From: Tupaia tana
Taxonomy: Eukaryota; Chordata; Mammalia; Scandentia; Tupaiidae
DNA length: 64,000 nucleotides
Assembly: GCA_026018925.1 (NCBI GenBank)
Contig: JAKSZU010000005.1
Coordinates: 88,098,886 to 88,162,885 of the forward strand
Reading direction: 5' to 3'
Every line of letters starts with the position of its first letter. Positions within the stretch are counted from its first letter, which is position 1. The notes under the pieces are model-generated. The model was not told the DNA's origin. It was given only the letters and a program-made list of their open reading frames with translations, and did no database searches. Positions 57,562 through 64,000 of this stretch are shown one piece after another. A program made the translations under genes and the position numbers.

Positions 57562-57797
57562 GGGGCTAACAGGTGGTGTAGAGGTTAAGGCAGCTAGATT
57601 CCACATGGCCAACTCCCCTGTTTGTGTCCTGGACCTGGTGGCTTGAAAATCATGTTGGGCGTGTGGGCATACATGCCCAAAATCCCAAGAGGAGAGCGAA
57701 AGAGAAGGCATTGCAGTGTGGCCCCCTGGGTGGTGATTTCTGACTTCCCTGTTCACTCTCTCCATTGAGTGTACCTTCCCTATAGCAAAAAGCTATG
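57562..57797 (+). mobile_element. Family A SINE
   Basis: GGGGGCTAACAGGTGGTGTAGAGG head, CCAAAATCCCAAGAGGAGAG centre, CCTTCCCTATAGCAAAAAG end. Confidence 0.9.
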
Positions 57798-57804
57798 TAT
57801 ATGA

Positions 57805-58132
57805 AAAATGGTATGAAATATCACTCCCATAATTACTCTTCTTCGTATGACAAAGACAAAGAGATTTTGCAGATTTAATTTAGGTCCCAATCAGTTCATA
57901 AGGAGATTATTATGGAGGCCTGATAAAATCAAGTGATTCTCTTTGGAACATTCCTAGTATCAAGGGACCACCATACCATGAATTCTATAGCTACAAGAAA
58001 ATAAATTTTGCTATTAGTCACATGAGCTTAAAAGAGGCTCTCTTAGCCTCAGAAGAGACAGCTATCCTAGTCAACATATTGGTTGTATATTGCGAGACCC
58101 TTAATAAAGGCTCTAGATTAGTGATACTAAAA
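57805..58132 (+). mobile_element. MLT1-like LTR fragment
   Basis: AAAGAGATTTTGCAGATTTAATTTAGGTCCC, AATCAGTTCATAAGGAGATTATTATGG and TCACATGAGCTTAAAAGAGG fit the old MLT1 order in plus orientation. Confidence 0.5.
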
Positions 58133-58138
58133 CTCCTG

Positions 58139-58394
58139 GGACCAGCAGTGGATGTAATGGCTATGTTGCTGGACTCCCATGTAGCCAACCACATTTTGAG
58201 TCCCGGAGCCAGTGGCTTAAACGCACTCTGGGTGCGTGTGCATGCGTGCCCAATATGCTGAAAGGAGAATGGAGGAGAAGGGATTGTGATGTGACCATCC
58301 CCCCAGGGGGTGATTTCTTGCTTTCTGTCTCTCTTTCTGTCTTTTGGGCTAGTGCATGCACCCTATAGTAGCAAAAAGCTTTCAAGAAAAAAAA
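58139..58394 (+). mobile_element. Family A SINE
   Basis: GGGACCAGCAGTGGATGTAATGG head and CACCCTATAGTAGCAAAAAG end with an A-run. Confidence 0.93.
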
Positions 58395-58551
58395 AACAAA
58401 ACCTGCTAATCCATAGACTGTAAAACCAGAATGTCATGTTGTATTAAGCTGCTAAATATGCATCAATTTATTATGCAGAAATTTAAAACTAATATAATCA
58501 TTGATATCTAGATGTAAATCAAAAAGTTCTAATTTGAAATTTTATTCTTTT

Positions 58552-58731
58552 AAAAAAATATTTATTTAATTTTATTTATTACTCTTCTTCTTCAATTTGA
58601 CCAGAGAAAGACAGATTGAAAGAGAAAGGGAGAGTGATAGTGAGAAAGCAAGCCACCAGGTCTGAGACTCAAACCATGATAGACTATGTAGGAGTCCAGC
58701 ACCCTTAACCACCACACCACCTGCCGGCCCT
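58552..58731 (-). mobile_element. Family A SINE, short type
   Basis: TCAATTTGACCAGAGAAAGAC through CCACACCACCTGCCGGCCC. Confidence 0.9.
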
Positions 58732-58904
58732 ATTCTTGGAAAATTTTAAAGGTTAAATTATAATGTTTACAAAATATACTTGAAAGTCATATATAGGCTA
58801 TTAAATTTTCTGTCAATCACTAGTATAAAATTAAGGGATCATATTGAAAGTACACTGATTATTTTATTGTTATATATAACAGTTACAACAGTTTGAATCG
58901 CTAA

Positions 58905-59385
58905 GAATAACATTTATTTATTAGTTCATAGTCTATAGGACAGAAGGTAGATTTGGGGTTCTGTTCAGGCTGAAATCAAGACGGGGCCTAGATGCATTTT
59001 CATCTGCTGTTCAGGATCCTCCTCGAGGCTCATTCCTGCAGATTTAGTTCAATATAGCTGGGCGCTGAATCCCCATTTCCTTCCTGGCTATCATCTAGGA
59101 CTTACCTGGACATCTAGAAGTCATTTTAGACTTCTGTAGCTTCCTCTATCTCAGCGAGAGGGAAACCTTCATTGTCTTAAATCTGGTTTATCATTCAAAT
59201 CTCTCAGACTCGTCTGCTGCAACCAGCTTAAGAAAATTCTGGTTTGAAAGGTCAAAGATGATTAAATTAGGTTCCCCTAGAAAATCTATTTTAATGCCAA
59301 TTATATGGTTACCTGAATTATTTCTCCAAAATCTGCGTCCCCATAGTAGGTTACATAACCACAGAAGTAATACTAACTAGTGGGC
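58905..59385 (-). mobile_element. Ancient LTR (MaLR/ERVL type)
   Basis: GTTCTGTTCAGGCTGAAATCAAG, CCCCATTTCCTTCCTGGCTATC, TCTCAGACTCGTCTGCTGCAACCAGCTTAAGAAAATTC and GGTTACATAACC keep the order of an old mammalian LTR on the minus strand. Confidence 0.5.
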
Positions 59386-59459
59386 AAAGAATTTTATTAG
59401 AATTCTACTTATAAAAGCAAACTATCTAAATAGAACAGCCTAATATTTAATCCTATTAG

Positions 59460-59714
59460 TCTATGGTTTAGTCTGTGTTGCTAAAGCAAATTACCTGAGG
59501 TGGGGTAATTTACAGAGAAGAGAGGCTAATTTCTTAGTTCTAGGAGATAGAAAGTCCAAGATTAAAGGGTTTGCATTTGGGTGCAACCTTCGTTGCCACA
59601 CCCTCAAGCAAGTTAAATGCTCTTTAATAAGGACTTTAATCCCATTCATTCGAGAAAAGCCCTTATGGCCAGTTTTGTTTTGTGTTTTTGTTTTTTTTTT
59701 AAATTTTTAATCTT
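59460..59714 (-). mobile_element. MaLR-type LTR, first part
   Basis: GTGTTGCTAAAGCAAATTACCTGAGGTGGGGTAATTTACAG and TTAATAAGGACTTTAATCCCATTCATTC are MST/MLT strings on the minus strand. Confidence 0.68.
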
Positions 59715-59946
59715 TTTTTAGAGCTTTTGCTAGCATGTGCACTCCCAGAGACAGAGAAAGAGAGAGAAATCACCCCTTGAGGGACTAGTCATACTGCAGT
59801 CTCTTCTCCTCCATTCTCACCTTGGGATTTTGATGACACAAGCACACACGCCTAGCATGAGTTGTAAGACACCAGATCCAGGACTCTAACCGCAGTCAGC
59901 CTTGTGGGAGTCCAGTACCTTAAACAGTATGCCATCTGCTAACCCC
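59715..59946 (-). mobile_element. Family A SINE nested in the LTR
   Basis: GAGCTTTTGCTAGCATGTGC through AGTATGCCATCTGCTAACCCC. Confidence 0.88.
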
Positions 59947-60035
59947 ATTCTAATTAATTTTTAAAGGCCCCACGTTTCAATGCTATCACATTATCAACAC
60001 CTCAGTTTCAGAGGGGATGCGTGGTGTCCACTATC
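59947..60035 (-). mobile_element. MaLR-type LTR, second part
   Basis: TTTTTAAAGGCCCCACGTTTCAATGCTATCACATTATC continues the LTR. Confidence 0.6.
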
Positions 60036-60039
60036 ACTG

Positions 60040-60920
60040 TTTTTCTGAATGTTAATCAGTGCTATTATGCTTGAGAACAGTAGCAGTAGTAGTTTGTGCT
60101 TAGATATACAATTAATTGCTACTTGAATAAATTAGAATTTATGAAGACCTAAAAAACAATGGTAAAAGTATAAATAATCTAAAAGTGGTTATGACAATGC
60201 TTAGGCTATCTTATATATCTTACATATGTGTAGGCTATCTTTAATATATGTTGCCTAGGATCCAAGTAATAAAAATCTGTATACTTACAGTGTATTTATC
60301 AACTTGCATCCAGATACAAATGGAGAATAATAACAAATCATAAAACTCTCTATAGACTTAAGATAAAATTTCCTACTTAGCTGCAGTATTTATATTTGTG
60401 GAAACCAGCATTCATAACTTTAGGAAAAGGAAGTTGGGAAATAAGTCCATTTGTGCATTTTGAAGTAAAATGTATTATTAATTTTATTACATAAGCAGAT
60501 TAATTTGCTTGGAGGATGAATTTCTTCTCTTTGGAATTACATTATTTTCTATTTATCTTTAGGGGAAAAGCATTAAAACAATTATACTTGTAAATATATA
60601 TTAAAATTGAATCAGAGCAGATTAAGTGTAGAAGTTAAGTAAGCTTCATATTTACTTAGTAAAAAAATTGCATTAAATATGAAATTTTATTCTGACAAAA
60701 AAAGTAAAAATATTCACATACTGGATTGCTTGATCAAGATTTTATTTCTAATTTGAAATGCTTTAACTAAGAAATCATTTCTTCATTGAAACTTACTCAT
60801 ATTAAAGTTCCGTTTGCTTCTTTAGAATTAGTTTGAAGTTTAGTCACATATTTTCCAAATATGTTTGATTTTTCTATTTCTTATTATGCTCTCTTTGAAG
60901 AATGATTATTTGTCATTGCC
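60040..60920. other. Nothing recognised
   Basis: AT-rich; no gene or repeat family seen. Confidence 0.4.
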
Positions 60921-60924
60921 TCCA

Positions 60925-61045
60925 GGTACATGCCCCAAAATCTTAGGAAAATGTGGGAGAAAGGATTGCGGCACAGCCATTCCTCAGAGGTGATTTCTTA
61001 CTTTCCTTCTCACTATTTCTCTCTGCTGAGCATCACTCCTGGATT
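60925..61045 (+). mobile_element. Family A SINE, centre only
   Basis: GGTACATGCCCCAAAATCTTAGG, GGAGAAAGGATTGCGGCACAGCC and GAGGTGATTTCTTACTTTCC; head and tail missing. Confidence 0.78.
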
Positions 61046-61274
61046 TGTTCTTTCTTCCAAGATTTGATTTGTAACTGTGCTTATAAATAAAATTAAGGAT
61101 ACTGGAGTGACATTAGTGAAAGGCTAGAGTGAGTAGGCAGCTCCAAACACATTCTCCCATAAACACAATGAAAGATAAAATCAGAAACTATTATAATTAA
61201 CATTGTTACATTCTGGAAACCAGAAAAACACCTACAGGGTCTAAGAAAAAGACAAACAGCTAAAACGGTGACTT

Positions 61275-61571
61275 AGACTAGCTAGGAAGACCAGCCACAC
61301 TGGCATGTACTGATAAAGTGCTGACCTCCGCATACTGTGACCACTTGAGAGGCCTGAGTTTGAATCCCAGTCCAACCTGAACGCCTGGTAAGGTGGCTTG
61401 TGCTTGTAGTCCCAGAATGCAGGAGGCTGGGGAAGGGGAAAGGTCATCAGCTGGAGGCTAGCCTGGACAACATGGCAAGAACCTTTCTAGAAAAAGAGCT
61501 GAGTGGGACACAATTGTAGGACCAGCTGGGAAGTCGAGGCAGAAGGATTACAACACAGAAATACCCATTTT
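61275..61571 (+). mobile_element. Composite tRNA-like / 7SL-like SINE
   Basis: A tRNA-like head with B-box-like GAGTTTGAATCCC (about 61357) precedes a 7SL/Alu-like unit: CGCCTGGTAAGGTGGCTTGTGC, TGTAGTCCCAGAATGCAGGAGGCTGG, GAGGCTAGCCTGGACAACATGGC. A second partial unit (TTGTAGGACCAGCTGGGAAG, CGAGGCAGAAGGATTAC) follows. Resembles composites described from Euarchontoglires. Confidence 0.65.
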
Positions 61572-61586
61572 AAGAAAAAGAATATT

Positions 61587-61842
61587 GGGACCAGCAGTTG
61601 GCGTAATGGCTATGTCGCTGGATTCCCATGTAGTTGGCTGCAGTTCGAGTCCCAGACTCAGTGGTTTAAACTCACGCTGGGTGCGTGTGTGTACGTGGCC
61701 AAGATCCCAAGAAGAGAATGGAGGAGAAGGGATTGCGGCGTGGCCATTCCCCCTGGGGGGTGATTTCTCGCTTTCTGTCTCTCTATCTCTGTTTTTCTAG
61801 AGATCACAAGTCCTATAGCAAAAACCTCTCTAAAAAAGAAAA
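61587..61842 (+). mobile_element. Family A SINE
   Basis: Exact duplication AAGAAAAAGAATATT at 61572-61586 and 61843-61857. Confidence 0.96.
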
Positions 61843-62009
61843 AAGAAAAAGAATATTAAAAAGTGAGAAAAGCTTGATATTTTTTACTCATCCTTCACTT
61901 ATCTCCTCCCATTTTAGTGGCAGCAGCCTACATTCCCAGCATGACACCCTAGTTCTGGTTCTAAAGAGACCAGATCTTCTTTATTCACAGTTTATCATGG
62001 ATGTTTGTT

Positions 62010-62504
62010 TAATTTTTTAAAAATATAGTACATATTGTACATGTTTAAGGTGTACAATATAACGTTATCATATACAAATAGATAGTGAGACAGTTACGAT
62101 AGTCAAGCAAATTATCATCCCACATAGTTTTTTTTTTTTTTTTTTTTTGGTGGCAAGAGAACCTAAAATCTACTTAAAAAAATCTTGAATACATTACTAT
62201 ATTAACTGTAGTCTTTATATTATATGAAAGATCTCTAGACTTGTTTATCCCATTATCTGCTACTTTGTGTGCTTTGACTTAGGTATCTTCATCTCCTCCC
62301 ACCTCTCGCCCCAGTTGATGACCATTTTATTCTCTATCTTTGTGTTTTCAACCTTTTATTCTTTTTCTTTTTTTTTTAGCACTCCACTTATGAGATCAAG
62401 CAGTATTCTTGTGTCTGTGTCTGTTTCATTTCACTAAGCATAATACCCTGCAGATTCATTTGCATTGTCATAAGTAAAAGGACTTCTATATATACATATA
62501 TATA
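62010..62504 (-). mobile_element. Old L1 3' UTR
   Basis: TGTTTAAGGTGTACAATATAACG, TTAACTGTAGTC, CACTCCACTTATGAGATCAAGCAG and CATTTCACTAAGCATAATACC are L1 3' UTR strings on the minus strand, parallel to 39660-40220. A T-run sits at 62127-62148. Confidence 0.75.
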
Positions 62505-62762
62505 TTTCTGGAGAGGTTTTTGCTATAGGGCGCATGCGCTCACCAGAGAGAAAAAGAGAGACAGAGATAGAAAGCGAGAAATCACCCCCACCCCCAGGGG
62601 AATGGCCATGCCGCAATCCCTTCCCTTCCATTCTCCTCTTTGGATCTTGGGCACGCTTGCACACGTGCCTGGCGTGAGTTTAAGCCACCGGGTCTGAAAC
62701 TTGAACCGCAGTTGGCTACATGGGAGTTCAGCGACATAACCATTATGCTAACTGCTGGTCCC
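62505..62762 (-). mobile_element. Family A SINE nested in L1
   Basis: TGGAGAGGTTTTTGCTATAGG through AACTGCTGGTCCC; flanking AGGACTTCTATAT (62479) and AGGATTTCTATAT (62763) are the duplication, with a TA-rich tail between. Confidence 0.93.
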
Positions 62763-62890
62763 AGGATTTCTATATTTTAAGAGACTAAGTAATATTCTAT
62801 TGTCTATGTATGTGTGTGTATGCACTACAGATAGATAATAGTTGATCAATAGATATAGTTGCTTTATGTAGATGAAACTTAGTCTCCTTT
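62763..62890 (-). mobile_element. Old L1 3' UTR continued
   Basis: AGACTAAGTAATATTCTATTGTCTATGTATG is the expected next L1 stretch. Confidence 0.65.
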
Positions 62891-62894
62891 TTAA

Positions 62895-63325
62895 AACTAT
62901 GATCATATTTCTTTCTTTCTTAGTTTTGCTAATTTGTCAATTTTGATCATCTTTTCAAAGAAACCAGCTCTTAGTTTCATTGTGCTTTTCTTTATTTTCT
63001 GGACTCTGTTTCATTTATTTCTTCTCTAATCTTTGTTATTTTCTTTCATCTGTTAACTTAGACCTTAGTTTGTACTTTCCCTAGTTACTTGAAATGCCTA
63101 GTTAGATTATTTATAATAGATTTTTTAAATTTAGGTGTTTGCATCCATCAACTTCCTCCTTAGAGTGCTTTTGCTGTACTCCATAAGGTTGAGTGTATTG
63201 TGTTTCCAGTTTTGCTCACCTCAATTTTTTTTTAATTTCCATTTTTTTTAATTTTGACCCATTGTTTGTTCAGGAGTATGTTGTTTAATTTCCACATGTT
63301 TTTAAATTTTTCTTGTTATTTATCT
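62895..63325 (-). mobile_element. Old L1 ORF2 fragment
   Basis: Complement encodes decayed L1 ORF2 coding: W-K-L-N-N near 63290, then EINET, then SWFFEKMIKIDKLAKL near 62930-62970. Stops and shifts throughout. Confidence 0.75.
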
Positions 63326-63384
63326 AGTCTGTGCTATGCTTTCCATAGAAGTTTAGGTCCTGAGGTCCAGAGAAACTAATAAAT

Positions 63385-63478
63385 TTAATGTGAAAGTCTG
63401 AGATTAGTTATTCCACACAAATAGAAACAAAAATGTACTGGATTGGCCCTACTCATATCAGATAAAATGAACCTTAAT
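63385..63478 (+). mobile_element. Old L1 ORF2 endonuclease fragment
   Basis: AATAGAAACAAAAATG.. and TCATATCAGATAAAATGAACC encode the N-R-N and LISDKIN-type stretch of the L1 endonuclease in shifted frames. Confidence 0.5.
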
Positions 63479-63755
63479 TGGCCATTGCACTGGAGCATGC
63501 TGGTAATCACTGTTACTCATTGGCTGAGGCCAAATGGGAAACTGAGATTCAATTTCCAGTACGTTAAAAGTCAGCACAGTGACACAAATCTGTAGTTTGA
63601 GCTCTGCTGGAGACTGAGTCAGGAGGGTTGTGAGTTTGCTACCAGCATGGGCCATGTAGCAAGGCTTTGTCTGAAAGAGCTAATCATGGCAGTGGGTGCT
63701 TATATTTGTTCTTGCTAATCAAGAGACTAAGGCAGGAGGACCTTGGCAAATATTT
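63479..63755 (+). mobile_element. Diverged 7SL-like composite SINE
   Basis: Two 7SL-like units: ACAAATCTGTAGTTTGAGCTCTGCTGG, GAGTCAGGAGGGTTGTGAG, CCAGCATGGGCCATGTAGCAAGGC, and then GGGTGCTTATATTTGTTCTTGC, GACTAAGGCAGGAGGACC. Older than 61275-61571. Confidence 0.55.
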
Positions 63756-64000
63756 ACAGAGAAATGAAGAAATATACACCAGACCAAAACTTGTTGGATG
63801 CAAGAAGGGCAGTGCTCAGAGAAAAATGTGTCTATGAAATATTAGATTTGAAAGCATAATAAACCAGTAATCAAACCAAATACCTTGATAGGATATGAAC
63901 AGTAAAAACCGAACTCAAAACAAGCATAAAAACAGAAAGAGTAAAGATAACATTTGTGATAACTAAAAGAGGATTGAAATACAGTGGAGAAATGGTAAAA
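63756..64000 (+). mobile_element. Old L1 ORF2 fragment, runs off the window
   Basis: ACTTGTTGGATGCAAGAAGGGCAGTGCTCAGAGAAAAATG corresponds to the L1 stretch NLxDAxxAVLREK. Plus orientation and heavily decayed; continues past the window end. Confidence 0.6.

Overview
The window is nuclear DNA from a placental mammal: AT-rich, almost without genes, and packed with interspersed repeats. About fifty copies belong to one tRNA-derived SINE family (family A), with a tRNA-like head, a CT-rich body and an A-rich tail. From memory of the literature this best fits the CYN tRNA-derived SINEs of colugos (Dermoptera, Galeopterus/Cynocephalus). That assignment is an inference, not a database match. Two composite tRNA/7SL-like elements near the right end also point to Euarchontoglires.

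The only intact coding sequence is a complete, intronless EIF4E retrocopy at 44495-45148. It has a short 5' leader, a full 3' UTR, an AATAAA signal, a poly(A) tail and a perfect 16-bp target-site duplication. I see no host-gene exon that I can support, so the window is probably intergenic or lies inside a large intron.

Layout. 0.3-0.9 kb: old L1 3' sequence and an LTR fragment. 2.4-5.7 kb: a decayed plus-strand L1 with ORF1 and ORF2 relics, split by a SINE. 5.7-9.3 kb: dense SINEs. 9.4-10.1 and 14.9-17.3 kb: Tigger-like DNA-transposon copies with SINEs nested in the second. 13.69-13.99 kb: a small duplication-flanked retrocopy of an unidentified transcript. 18.8-19.7 kb: L1 3' UTR. 21.9-22.2 kb: a 300-bp TCTA microsatellite. 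22.4-31.1 kb: a composite of old minus-strand L1 sequence broken up by SINEs and a MaLR-type LTR. 31.5-38.8 kb: LTR and DNA-transposon relics and long unassigned stretches. 39.2-41.7 kb: L1 3' UTR (minus) joined to ORF2 (plus). 44.5-45.8 kb: the EIF4E retrocopy. 47-49 kb: three same-strand SINEs, one nested in a MaLR-type LTR. 51.9-58.7 kb: more SINEs of both families, an L2 fragment and a compound AT/CA microsatellite. 58.9-60.0 kb: old LTR relics. 61-64 kb: 7SL-like composites, SINEs and several L1 pieces.

No operon-like or pathway-like grouping of genes exists here. What the window records is layered retrotransposition: L1 machinery supplied the integration of the SINEs, the EIF4E copy and the small unidentified retrocopy, as the target-site duplications and A-tails show.
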